Below are positions 35,885 through 44,534 of a stretch of DNA of 64,000 bases, in pieces. Position 1 is the first letter of the stretch. Each line of letters begins with the position of its first letter. A program made the translations under genes and the position numbers. The notes below the pieces were generated by a model. It did no database searches, was not told the DNA's origin, and worked only from the letters and a program-made list of their open reading frames with translations. This stretch comes from Hyphomicrobiales bacterium (GTDB taxonomy: Bacteria > Pseudomonadota > Alphaproteobacteria > Rhizobiales > Beijerinckiaceae), in contig JAGWTA010000010.1 in assembly GCA_028869185.1 (NCBI GenBank), positions 1 to 64,000 on the forward strand, read 5' to 3'.

Positions 35885-37135
35885 GTGACATCGCCTGCGA
35901 CAGACAGCGCTCCGCCTTCGCCACTCTGGCGCCTTTGTGCGCCGGCGGGCGCCGCGCAGCTCTACGCCTGGGGCGTGATCTACTATCCCTTCACTCTTAC
36001 GGGGCGTCTCATCGCGGCTGATGTCGGCGTGAGCGCGGAATGGGCTTTCGCCGGCTTCTCGCTGCTCCTGATCGTCAGCGCGATTTGCGCGCCTGCTGTC
36101 GGACGCGCCATCGATGCGCGCGGCGGACGCGCCGTTCTGACGGCCGGCGCGCTTGTCGCCGCCGCCGCGCTGGTCTTCGCTTCGCAGGCGCGCGGGCCTG
36201 TTTCCTTTTTCCTGTCCTGCACGCTGCTCGGCGTCGCCGCAGCGATGACGCTCTACGAGGCTGGCTTTGCTGCGCTGGTGCAGATGGCGGGCGCGCGTGG
36301 ACGGCGTGCGATCACCTACGTGACATTCATGGGCGGCTTCGCCTCCACCGTGTTCTGGCCGGTCACGAATATTCTTTGCGACAGCGTGGGATGGCGCACC
36401 GCCTATCTCGTCTATGGCGTCGGCATGCTGCTCTTCTATCTTCCGATCCAGCGCGCGATCCTGCATCCGCAGGCCGTGCGCGAGGCCGCGCCGGAGGGAG
36501 CATTGGCGCTGCAGCCCGAACAGCCCCTGCAAGGGAGCGCACGGCGGCGCGCCTTCATCCTGCTCGCCGGCGCCATCGCCGCCCATCAACTCGTCATGGC
36601 CGGGCTGCTCGTGCATATCATCGCCGCCCTGCGCGATGCGGGCCTCGCCAATCCGCAGGCCGTGATGGTGGGCATGGCCTTTGGGCCGGCGCAGGTCGCC
36701 GGGCGTTTCGCTGAAATGCTGTGGGGCGCGCGTTTTCCCGCCGTGACGACAGGCCGCATCGCCACGGCGCTGATGCCGCCCGCGATGCTGCTGCTCGCCA
36801 TTCAGCCTTTGACGCTCGGCGCAGCATTTGCTTTTGCGATCTGCTTTGGCGCATCGAACGGCCTGATGACGATTGCGCGCGGCTCGGTAACGCTCGATCT
36901 GTTCGGCCGCGCCAATTATGGCGCGATGCTCGGCCGCATCAGCGCGCCGAGCCTTGGGGCGCGGGCTGTCGGGCCGGTGGCGCTCGCCTATGGGCTCTCG
37001 CATCTCGGTTTGCGGGAAAGCGCGCTCGCCTGCGCGGCGATCGCCGCAATAGCCGTGGTTGCGATGGAAATCGTCGCCAGAATCGCGCATTCAGAAAGGC
37101 AAGGGAAAAGGGACAGCGGCGGCCCGGCGCTGTGA
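35885..37135 (+). CDS. MFS transporter
   Basis: 416 aa if the GTG at 35885 is the start; an ATG-like start at 35819 would overlap tsdA by 47 bases. About twelve hydrophobic segments. Sequence AAQLYAWGVIYYPFTLTGRLIAADVGVSAEWAFAGFSLLL and a central basic loop fit the MFS. It lies 19 bases after tsdA and so may belong to the thiosulfate operon, but the substrate is not indicated by sequence. Confidence 0.78.
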   Translation: MTSPATDSAPPSPLWRLCAPAGAAQLYAWGVIYYPFTLTGRLIAADVGVSAEWAFAGFSLLLIVSAICAPAVGRAIDARGGRAVLTAGALVAAAALVFASQARGPVSFFLSCTLLGVAAAMTLYEAGFAALVQMAGARGRRAITYVTFMGGFASTVFWPVTNILCDSVGWRTAYLVYGVGMLLFYLPIQRAILHPQAVREAAPEGALALQPEQPLQGSARRRAFILLAGAIAAHQLVMAGLLVHIIAALRDAGLANPQAVMVGMAFGPAQVAGRFAEMLWGARFPAVTTGRIATALMPPAMLLLAIQPLTLGAAFAFAICFGASNGLMTIARGSVTLDLFGRANYGAMLGRISAPSLGARAVGPVALAYGLSHLGLRESALACAAIAAIAVVAMEIVARIAHSERQGKRDSGGPAL

Positions 37136-37274
37136 ACAGCGGGAACAGCGCCCGCCCCTGCCCGCCCGCCCGCAAACGATTTGCTGACAAGCGCGCGCGA
37201 GCCTGCCACAAAGCCGCCGCCGGTTGGGTGTTGCATTCCGTGTTCCGGCGATTCCCGACACGAGATTTGCATCC

Positions 37275-38771
37275 ATGGCCGCCGTCGAACAACTTGCAGA
37301 CCGCCGTTACGCCGTCGCCCAGCCGGAAGCATCCTTCCGCGCGCCGCCGCAGAATATCGAGGTTGAACAGGCGCTGCTCGGCGCCATTCTGGTCAACAAC
37401 GAGGCCTTCGATCGCGTTTCGGACTTTCTCAAGCCGGAGCATTTTTCCGAAGAACTGCACCGGCGCATCTATGAGGCGCTGTCGCAATTCATTCGCGCCG
37501 GCAAGGTGGCGACGCCGCTCACCCTGAAAACCTATCTGGGCGATGCCGATCTCGGCGGCGTAACGACCGGACAATATGTTGCGCGCCTCGCGGCGGAAGC
37601 CACAACCATCATCAACGCCTATGATTACGGGCGAATGATCTACGACCTCGCCGTGCGGCGCGATCTCATCGTGATCGGCGGCGAGATCGTGAATGCGGCC
37701 TATGACGCGCCCATCGACGCGACGCCGCAGACGCAGATCGAGGAAGCCGAGCGCAAGCTCTATTCGATCGCGGAGACTGGCCGGTTCGACGGTGGTTTCC
37801 AGCGTTTTTCCGACGCGATCACGACAGCGCTCGACATGGCCGCACAGGCTTATCAGCGCGACGGCCATCTGTCGGGCCTCGCCACCGGCCTCGTCGATCT
37901 CGACAACAAGATGGGCGGGCTGCAATCGTCGGATCTGATCGTGCTCGCGGGCCGCCCCGGCATGGGCAAGACGGCGCTCGCCACGAACATCGCCTTCAAC
38001 GTCGCAAAAGCCTATCGCTCGGAGACACAGGCGGACGGGCGCGAGAAGGCCATCGACGGCGGCGTTGTGGGTTTCTTCTCGCTCGAAATGTCGGCAGAAC
38101 AGCTCGCCACCCGCATCATCGCCGAACAATCGGGCGTCGCCTCCTACAAAATCCGGCGCGGCTCGATCAACGAGCGCGATTTTCAGGAGATTACAGACGC
38201 TGCGCGCGAGATGAACCGCATTCCGCTCTATATCGATCAGACCGGCGGCATTTCCATCGCGCAGCTGACGGCGCGCGCACGGCGCCTGAAACGCCAGCGC
38301 GGGCTCGACCTGCTGATCGTGGACTATATCCAGCTTCTCTCCGGCTCGAAGACGAAGGGCGACAATCGCGTGCAGGAGGTGACGGAGATCACCACGGGCC
38401 TCAAGGCGCTCGCCAAGGAGCTGAACGTGCCGATTGTCGCGTTGTCGCAGCTTTCGCGTCAGGTGGAATCGCGCGACGACAAGCGTCCGCAGCTTTCGGA
38501 CCTGCGCGAATCCGGCTCGATCGAGCAGGACGCGGACGTGGTGATGTTCGTCTATCGCGAGGAATATTATCTGAAGATGAAAGAGCCGCGCGAGGGCACC
38601 GAAGAGCACATCAAGTGGATGAACGAGATGGAAGCCGCGCACGGGCGCGCCGAGGTCATCATCGGCAAGCAGCGCCACGGCCCCACGGGCACGGTCGCGC
38701 TCGCCTTCGAGGACGAAATCACGCGCTTCTCGAATTTGGCCGAGACGGATAACCTGCCGGCGCAGATGTGA
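37275..38771 (+). CDS. dnaB: Replicative DNA helicase
   Basis: 498 aa. Hexameric 5'-3' helicase of the replication fork. N-terminal DnaB domain (APPQNIEVEQALLGAILVNNEAFDRV), linker, and RecA-like C-terminal domain with Walker A AGRPGMGKTAL near residue 230, Walker B DLLIVDYIQLL, and DLRESGSIEQDADVVMFVYR. An insertion after Walker A (SETQADGREKAIDGG) is typical of rhizobial DnaB. Start at 37275 matches related proteins. Confidence 0.97.
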   Translation: MAAVEQLADRRYAVAQPEASFRAPPQNIEVEQALLGAILVNNEAFDRVSDFLKPEHFSEELHRRIYEALSQFIRAGKVATPLTLKTYLGDADLGGVTTGQYVARLAAEATTIINAYDYGRMIYDLAVRRDLIVIGGEIVNAAYDAPIDATPQTQIEEAERKLYSIAETGRFDGGFQRFSDAITTALDMAAQAYQRDGHLSGLATGLVDLDNKMGGLQSSDLIVLAGRPGMGKTALATNIAFNVAKAYRSETQADGREKAIDGGVVGFFSLEMSAEQLATRIIAEQSGVASYKIRRGSINERDFQEITDAAREMNRIPLYIDQTGGISIAQLTARARRLKRQRGLDLLIVDYIQLLSGSKTKGDNRVQEVTEITTGLKALAKELNVPIVALSQLSRQVESRDDKRPQLSDLRESGSIEQDADVVMFVYREEYYLKMKEPREGTEEHIKWMNEMEAAHGRAEVIIGKQRHGPTGTVALAFEDEITRFSNLAETDNLPAQM

Positions 38772-38804
38772 TTGAGCGTTTATAAATTGTTAACTTTCCG
38801 CCCT

Positions 38805-38919
38805 CATTGCGAGCGCAGCGAAGCCATCCATCCGGCGGGCGTTGCAGAACGGCGCATTTGCCGCCGCGGCGGAAAAACGCGGGTGTGGGTTGCTTCGTCG
38901 CCTTCGGCTCCTCGCAATG
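38805..38919. repeat. Degenerate palindromic repeat of the Rhizobiales CATTGCGAG type
   Basis: Imperfect inverted repeat in the dnaB-alr gap. The left arm starts CATTGCGAGCGCAGCGAAGC (38805 on) and the right arm ends GCTTCG...CTCCTCGCAATG (to 38919). The outermost 9 bases pair perfectly; the left arm lacks about 8 inner bases present in the right. Sequences of this form are dispersed in many copies in Bradyrhizobiaceae and relatives. The element ends 25 bases before the alr start codon. No second copy was seen in the window. Confidence 0.7.
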
Positions 38920-38944
38920 GCGGGCCTCGTTTCGGACGCATCAT

Positions 38945-40030
38945 TTGAGTCAGGATTCCTCCGCCGCCGCCACGCTGACCATCGACCGCGACGCGTTGCG
39001 CGCCAACTGGCGGCTGCTGGCCGAGCGTTGCGCGCCCGCCGAATGCGCGGGCGTCGTCAAGGCGGACGGCTATGGCATCGGCGCGACACTCGCCGGCAAG
39101 GCTCTGGCGGCAGAGGGATGCCGCACCTTCTTCGTGGCTCGGCTGTCCGAGGGCGAGGCGCTGCGCGCCGCGCTGCCGGAGGCGACGATCTACGTGCTCG
39201 ACGGGTTGCTTCCAGGCAGCGCGCCCGCCCTGCGCGCGGCGGGTCTGCGGCCCGCGCTCGGCTCGTTCGAGGAGATCGCCGAATGGCGCTCCGCCGGCGG
39301 CGGTCCGGCGGCGCTGCATGTCGACACCGGCATGAACCGGCTTGGCATGACGCCTGCGGATGCAGCTGCGGGACTGAAGGCGCTGGGAGCAGGCTGCACG
39401 CTGCTGATGAGCCATTTCGCGTCGTCGGAAAACACCGCCAGTCCCGACAATGAGATTCAGATTCAAGCGTTTAACGCAATTGCCGCATTGAATCCGAATA
39501 TCCCCGCATCGCTTTGCAACTCTTCGGGAATTTTCCTTCCGCAGCGTCCGCTGCACGCGCTTGCGAGACCTGGTTATGCGCTCTACGGCGGCAATCCGAC
39601 TCCGGGCGCGCCCAATCCGATGCGCGCGGTCATCGCGCTCGAGGCGCCGATTGCGCAAGTGCGGCGCGTGCCCGCTGGCGCGCGCGTCGGCTACAATGGG
39701 CAATGGACGGCGCGCCGTCCGACAACGCTTGCGATCATTCCTGTGGGCTATGCGGACGGCATTCCGCGCGGCGCCATGGGCGCGCACGAGAAGGCTGGCG
39801 CGCCCGTCGCCATAGCAGGCGCGCGCTGCGCGATCGCAGGGCGCGTGTCGATGGACCTCATCGCCATCGACGCCACCGACGCCCCGCCCGCCGCCGTGCG
39901 GCGTGGCGCCCCTGTGGAGCTCATCGGCCCGCATGTGACGCTGGACGCATTCGCCGAAGGCGCCGGGACGATCGGCTACGAAATCCTCACCAATCTTGGC
40001 CGCCGCTATCGCCGGCGCGTCGCGGGATAA
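38945..40030 (+). CDS. alr: Alanine racemase
   Basis: 361 aa with a probable TTG start at 38945. PLP-dependent interconversion of L- and D-alanine for peptidoglycan. PLP lysine Lys39 in GVVKADGYGIGA, catalytic Tyr250 in RVGYNGQW, plus HVDTGMNRLG and GRVSMDLIAID. The open frame runs upstream through the palindromic repeat, which is not protein-like, so a longer start is rejected. The dnaB-alr order is common in Alphaproteobacteria; the following radA gene of that cluster lies 15 kb away here. Confidence 0.93.
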   Translation: MSQDSSAAATLTIDRDALRANWRLLAERCAPAECAGVVKADGYGIGATLAGKALAAEGCRTFFVARLSEGEALRAALPEATIYVLDGLLPGSAPALRAAGLRPALGSFEEIAEWRSAGGGPAALHVDTGMNRLGMTPADAAAGLKALGAGCTLLMSHFASSENTASPDNEIQIQAFNAIAALNPNIPASLCNSSGIFLPQRPLHALARPGYALYGGNPTPGAPNPMRAVIALEAPIAQVRRVPAGARVGYNGQWTARRPTTLAIIPVGYADGIPRGAMGAHEKAGAPVAIAGARCAIAGRVSMDLIAIDATDAPPAAVRRGAPVELIGPHVTLDAFAEGAGTIGYEILTNLGRRYRRRVAG

Positions 40031-40190
40031 CGGCGCCGGCCGCGCGGTGGGCGGTCGCCATTGGTCAGATATTTGCGGCTACATTCGCAACTATTTGAGT
40101 TTTTTTAAACTTTCCCTACGAAACTTCGCTTCTATTGAAGCGCTTTTGCGGGCGCAACGCTCTCGTTTTATTCGTTTTTTGGAGAAGTTG

Positions 40191-41561
40191 ATGCTCAAGC
40201 CCCGCCTCCGTCATGGCATGTCTCTCATGCGCGACACGAACGCGAGCGCGGCGGTTATTTTCGCTCTGTCCCTCGTCCCTTTGATCGGCGGCGCCAGCGT
40301 TGCTGTGGACTATGCGCAATTCGTGCGAACGCGCACGGCGTTGCAACAGGCTGTCGATTCCGCCGCGCTGAGCGGCGTCAAGACGGCCGCCATGTCCAAT
40401 CCTCCGGCGATCCGGGCTGCGGCGCAGACGATTGTGAACGCACAATTCAACCGGCCGGAACTGACCACCGTCTCCGTCGACGCATCTTACGACAAGGCCA
40501 GCCAGACGCTCTCGGTTTCCGGCGCCGGCGCGTGGAGCACATCCATGACGCGCGCCCTGGGCCTGTCCGCTTTTCCGGTCTCCGTCACGGCCAAGGCAGC
40601 TTTCTCCACCGGAAGCCTGCAGCTGGCGCTCGTGCTCGACAATACGGGTTCGATGAACAGCGCCGGGAAAATCGGCGCGCTGAAAGGCGCCACGCATAAT
40701 CTGATCGCGCAACTCAAATCGCTTCCCGGCGACATCAAGGTTTCGATTGTCCCTTTCGACACGCATGTCAATGTCGGCGCAAGCGCGGCGAGCCAGCCAT
40801 GGATGGACTGGTCCTATTTCAGCGCGACCGATCCTTTCGCGGCCGCTGGCGACCCCCAGACCACGGCGACCAGCGGCTGCACCGCGAGCGGCGTCGCAAA
40901 CGCCACGGGCGGCGCCAATTCCTGCACCGATCACGACCATTGCGACGATGCCAAGGCGCCCGCCGACAATGGCGCCGGCAAGTGCGTGGCGCCGGTTGCC
41001 GCCTCCGCGCCTGCGAACTGGACCGGTTGCGTCATCGATCGCGATCAGCCTTACGACGTGCAGAACACCCTGCCGTCATCCGATCCGGCGACGTGGTATC
41101 CCGGCGTGAACTGCAATCTGGCGACGCTCTTGCCATTGACGAACGACTGGGTGTCGCTCGATGCAAAAGTCGACCAGATGCAGGCGGCCGGCATGACCGA
41201 TCTCACGATCGGTCTGGCCTGGGGCTGGAACATGCTGACGCCCAACGCGCCCCTTTCCACGGCGACGGCGGGGCCCGGCGCCAATCGCATTCTCGTGTTC
41301 CTGACCGATGGCGTGAATACGAAAAATGCCTGGAGCTCAAACGCCGCGCAGATCGACGCGCGCACGAGCGCCATTTGCTCCAACATCAAGAAGGATGGCG
41401 TGACGATCTATACGATCCGCGTCATCGACGGCAATGCGGCGCTGCTTCAAGCCTGCGCGTCCGATCCTGCGAAATATTTCGATGTGAGCGCTGCGGGGCA
41501 ATTGCAGGCGACATTCAAAACGTTGCTGCAGCAATTTTCGAGCGTGAAGCTCGTGCGCTGA
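40191..41561 (+). CDS. TadG-like protein with von Willebrand A domain (second copy)
   Basis: 456 aa. Same plan as the protein at 1055-2719: N-terminal TadG region with one membrane segment (about 18-38, ASAAVIFALSLVPLIGGASVAVDYAQFVRTRTALQQAVDSAAL), then a VWA domain with MIDAS DNTGSM (150-155), GVNTKNAW, and a Cys-rich insertion with five cysteines and DHDHCDD. It ends in a hydrophobic KLV. The ATG at 40191 has GGAG upstream. No Tad secretion genes are nearby. The leader is AT-rich, like that of the first copy. Confidence 0.83.
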   Translation: MLKPRLRHGMSLMRDTNASAAVIFALSLVPLIGGASVAVDYAQFVRTRTALQQAVDSAALSGVKTAAMSNPPAIRAAAQTIVNAQFNRPELTTVSVDASYDKASQTLSVSGAGAWSTSMTRALGLSAFPVSVTAKAAFSTGSLQLALVLDNTGSMNSAGKIGALKGATHNLIAQLKSLPGDIKVSIVPFDTHVNVGASAASQPWMDWSYFSATDPFAAAGDPQTTATSGCTASGVANATGGANSCTDHDHCDDAKAPADNGAGKCVAPVAASAPANWTGCVIDRDQPYDVQNTLPSSDPATWYPGVNCNLATLLPLTNDWVSLDAKVDQMQAAGMTDLTIGLAWGWNMLTPNAPLSTATAGPGANRILVFLTDGVNTKNAWSSNAAQIDARTSAICSNIKKDGVTIYTIRVIDGNAALLQACASDPAKYFDVSAAGQLQATFKTLLQQFSSVKLVR

Positions 41562-41580
41562 TCCGGCGCACGAGCCTTTT
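41549..41580 (+). terminator. Terminator overlapping the TadG-like stop codon
   Basis: Perfect 10-bp stem GCTCGTGCGC / GCGCACGAGC with a 7-base loop TGATCCG, followed by CTTTT. The first stem arm encodes the last codons and the loop begins with the stop codon TGA. It separates this gene from the convergent cytochrome-fusion gene. Confidence 0.8.
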
Positions 41581-41583
41581 CCG

Positions 41584-42801
41584 CTATTCCTTCGACTGAA
41601 CGGTCTGAAGGAAAGCGAAGATCTTTTCGAACTGGTCGTCCGTGAAGACGTCCTTCCAGGACGGCATCCCCTTCGAAGGGCGGCCTTCATGGACGGTTTT
41701 CCAGAAAACATTGCGCATGTCGGCGTCGTAACGGATCGTCAGGCGGCGCAAATCGATCTTCTTTTCGCTCTGCACGGCGTCGGGCCCGTGGCAATGCGAA
41801 CAGGTTCCGTTGAAGATCTCCTTGCCCTCGGCGATCACCTTTTCATCCGGCGCGGCCGGGGCTGCAGCAGCCGCGGCGCCCGGCGCGGGTTGGGCGGCCT
41901 GCGCAATCTGCGCAGCGGCGGGCGGCTGGTTCATGCGCGCGGCGGCTGCGAAGCCGCTCGCATCGGCGGCGGCGACGCGCGTTGCGCTTTCGCGCGCATT
42001 GACGCGGATCGCCTGAGCCGGCGGCGCGCCGTATTTCTGGAGCAGCGCGGCGACAGGCTCTTTCAAGCCCGGCAGCACGGCGTCGACCTGATCGCGCAAC
42101 GCCGTATTCTGTTTGGCGAAACCGATCGATGTCGGCCACGAAAGGCCCTGCCCGTCCACCGGGAACAACTGGAATCTGCCGCTATAGACCGTCTGGTTGA
42201 GATAACCGGCGCTCGGCCCCCACAAAAAAGCGGCGTCCGCCTTGCCGTCGGCAAGGCGCGCCATGCCCTCTTCAGGCGAAAGAACGGTGACGCCTTCCAT
42301 ATCGGCGCGCGCGGCGACGATGCCTTGCGGGCCGGTGGAGAATTGCACCGCGACCTTGTCGCCCTTGAGATCGTCGACAGCCGCGAATTTCTTGCCTTGC
42401 GGCAATACGACGACGTAACCCGAACGATAGAGTGGTTGCGAGAAGATGACGCGCGGCCCCATGAAGTCGCTGTCCTGCGGCAGACCGATCGTCATGTCGC
42501 ACTGGTTCGACAGCATGGTCACGCGCACGGCGCGCTTGCCGAAATCCGTCCGGTACCAGACGTAGGATACCGGACGATGCAACGCATCGGCGACAAGACG
42601 GCCGATTTCGACATTGAGGCCCGGCCTGGCCGGGTCGTCGCTGGAAAACGGCAGGTTCGAAGGATCGGCGCAAATGCGCAGAGCGTCCGTCTTGCCGACA
42701 GTCTTGCCGTCGGTTTTCGGCGCATCCTGGGCGGCCGCAGCCGCACAGGAGAGAGCCAGGATGAGAGAGGCGGACGACGCCCGCCGGAGGATATGACGCA
42801 T
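41584..42801 (-). CDS. MxaJ/XoxJ-like binding domain fused to cytochrome c
   Basis: 405 aa. Signal peptide 1-25; a periplasmic substrate-binding domain (about 38-262) of the quinoprotein-dehydrogenase-associated type (DALRICADPSNLPFSS, RTDFGKRAVRVTMLSNQCDMTIGLP, ADAAFLWGPSAGY); an Ala/Gln/Pro linker (about 270-320); and a C-terminal class-I cytochrome c with CSHCH at 334-338 and probable distal Met379 (KGMPSW). In XoxF and Mxa systems these are separate proteins: J, thought to help activation, and G, the electron acceptor. Start at 42801 is supported by GGAAAGG; an ATG at 42825 that overlaps the dehydrogenase stop is the alternative. It is directly downstream of the dehydrogenase and surely serves it. 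Confidence 0.88.
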   Translation of the reverse strand: MRHILRRASSASLILALSCAAAAAQDAPKTDGKTVGKTDALRICADPSNLPFSSDDPARPGLNVEIGRLVADALHRPVSYVWYRTDFGKRAVRVTMLSNQCDMTIGLPQDSDFMGPRVIFSQPLYRSGYVVVLPQGKKFAAVDDLKGDKVAVQFSTGPQGIVAARADMEGVTVLSPEEGMARLADGKADAAFLWGPSAGYLNQTVYSGRFQLFPVDGQGLSWPTSIGFAKQNTALRDQVDAVLPGLKEPVAALLQKYGAPPAQAIRVNARESATRVAAADASGFAAAARMNQPPAAAQIAQAAQPAPGAAAAAAPAAPDEKVIAEGKEIFNGTCSHCHGPDAVQSEKKIDLRRLTIRYDADMRNVFWKTVHEGRPSKGMPSWKDVFTDDQFEKIFAFLQTVQSKE

Positions 42802-42824
42802 CGTCGTCCGCCTTTCCTTTTTCA

Positions 42825-44534
42825 TCAATCGAGCGAGAACACGAACAGCGCGCCGCCTTCGGGAGCAGCAGCCGTTATCTTCTTGCCGATATCTCCGAGG
42901 AAGGCCGGGATCGAAGCCGTGCGGCCAACCACAACTGCGACATACTGCTTGCCCTTCACCGAATAGGTGATCGGGCCAGCGCCAATGCCGGAGCCGAGAT
43001 TCTTCTTCCACAGTTCCTGACCGTTCGAGGCGTTGATGGCGCGGAAATCGCCGTGCAGGTCGCCCCAGAACACGAGATTGCCGGCCGTCGTCAGCGTGCC
43101 GCCGTTAAACGGCAAGTCCGACTTCATGCCCCACACTTTCTTGCCGGCCACCGGATCCCAGGCGATCAGTTCGCCAAGGAAGCCGCCCGGACCTGCGCTC
43201 GTCGGGAATTCCGCGCCGAGATAGAAGACGCCGCGCTTGTAGGCGATGTCCGACACCGACCAGTCCATGCAAACGTTGTTGGTCGGGATGTACACGAGGC
43301 CGGTGCCGGGATTGTACGACATCGGCTGCCAGTTCTTGCCGCCGATGAGGTTCGGGCAGATGTCCTTGGCCGGATGGCCCGGGCCCGGACGCTTGGCGGG
43401 ATCTTCCACCGCGCGGCTCGTGGCGATGTCCCACTTGGAGGCCCAGTTCGTCGACGGCACGTATTTCTCGGCCGACAGAACCTTGCCCGTCTCGCGGTTG
43501 GCGACGAAGAAGAAGCCGTTGCGATCCGCCTTCATCAGCGCGGGAACCGTACCGCCCTTCATTTTCAGATCGGCGAGCACGAGTTCGTTCACGCCGTCAT
43601 AGTCCCAGGCGTCGGCTGGCGTGTGCTGAATGTGCCACTTGATCTTGCCGGTGTCGGGATCGAGCGCCAGCGTCGACGTCGTGTACAGGTTGGTCAGCTT
43701 GCCGAAATTGCCGTCGCCCGTAGAGCGCACGCCTGTGTTCCACGGACCGGGGTTCGACGTGCCCCAAAACACCGTGTTGCTCTTGGGGTCGTAGGAGCCG
43801 ACGAGCCATGCAGCGCCGCCGCCGTGATCGGCTGTGTCGCCCTTCCAGGAATCGCCGCCCGGTTCGCCCGGCTTGGCGGTCGTGAAGGTCTGCCACACCT
43901 GTTTGCCGGTCGCGACGTCATAGGCCTGCAACGAGCCGCGCACGCCATATTCGCCGCCGCCGAAGCCGGTGATAACCTTGCCGTGAACAACGACGGGCGG
44001 CGAGGTGATGACCGAGCCCTGCTTGTAGTCGACAACCTGCGTCTTCCAGAGTTCCTTGCCCGTCGCGGCGTCGAGCGCCACCAGCTTGCCGTCGAGGCGG
44101 CCAACGAAAATCTTGCCATCGGAATAAGTCACGCCGCGCGAATTCACGTCGCAGCAGGCAAATTGCAGCACGTCGTCCGGAATGTCCGGCTCATAGGTCC
44201 ATTTGCGCTGGCCGGTGGCGGCGTCGAGCGCGAAAACATATTTCGGCCCCCATGACGTGGACACGTACATCGTGTCGCCGATGACGATCGGCGAGGATTC
44301 ATTCGAACGCAACGAGCCGAACTGCAGCGAATATGCAAGGTTCAGATGTTTGACGTTGCGCGCATTGATCTGCGCAAGCGGGCTGAAGCGCTGGTTGTCG
44401 TAGCCCTTGCCGTAGGTCGCCCATTGATTGGCGTCGGCGGCGGCGCTCACAGTGGCCTCCGCGAAAGCCGCGCCAGCCGGCAGGCACAACGCGACAGCGG
44501 CGCCCGCAAGGAGCGCGATTTTCTTCAAATTCAT
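42825..44534 (-). CDS. Lanthanide-type PQQ-dependent alcohol dehydrogenase (XoxF/ExaF-like)
   Basis: 569 aa, signal peptide 1-25, then an eight-bladed propeller. Periplasmic oxidation of methanol or other short alcohols with PQQ. Vicinal Cys127-Cys128 (FACCDVNSRG), metal ligands Glu195 (GGGEYGVRG) and Asn261 (TSNPGPWN), catalytic Asp311 and, two residues on, Asp313 (AWDYDG). The extra Asp is the mark of lanthanide-dependent enzymes such as XoxF and ExaF/PedH; calcium MxaF has Ala there. Whether methanol or a longer alcohol is the substrate cannot be told by eye; some stretches look closer to ethanol dehydrogenases than to XoxF5. GGAGG precedes the ATG. Followed by the J-cytochrome fusion gene; no PQQ synthesis genes in the window. 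Confidence 0.9.
   Translation of the reverse strand: MNLKKIALLAGAAVALCLPAGAAFAEATVSAAADANQWATYGKGYDNQRFSPLAQINARNVKHLNLAYSLQFGSLRSNESSPIVIGDTMYVSTSWGPKYVFALDAATGQRKWTYEPDIPDDVLQFACCDVNSRGVTYSDGKIFVGRLDGKLVALDAATGKELWKTQVVDYKQGSVITSPPVVVHGKVITGFGGGEYGVRGSLQAYDVATGKQVWQTFTTAKPGEPGGDSWKGDTADHGGGAAWLVGSYDPKSNTVFWGTSNPGPWNTGVRSTGDGNFGKLTNLYTTSTLALDPDTGKIKWHIQHTPADAWDYDGVNELVLADLKMKGGTVPALMKADRNGFFFVANRETGKVLSAEKYVPSTNWASKWDIATSRAVEDPAKRPGPGHPAKDICPNLIGGKNWQPMSYNPGTGLVYIPTNNVCMDWSVSDIAYKRGVFYLGAEFPTSAGPGGFLGELIAWDPVAGKKVWGMKSDLPFNGGTLTTAGNLVFWGDLHGDFRAINASNGQELWKKNLGSGIGAGPITYSVKGKQYVAVVVGRTASIPAFLGDIGKKITAAAPEGGALFVFSLD

Noticed and set aside
38807-38944. Upstream extension of alr as coding sequence
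   Set aside because: The extra residues derive from the palindromic repeat and show no similarity to alanine racemases; a TTG at 38945 gives the normal N-terminus.
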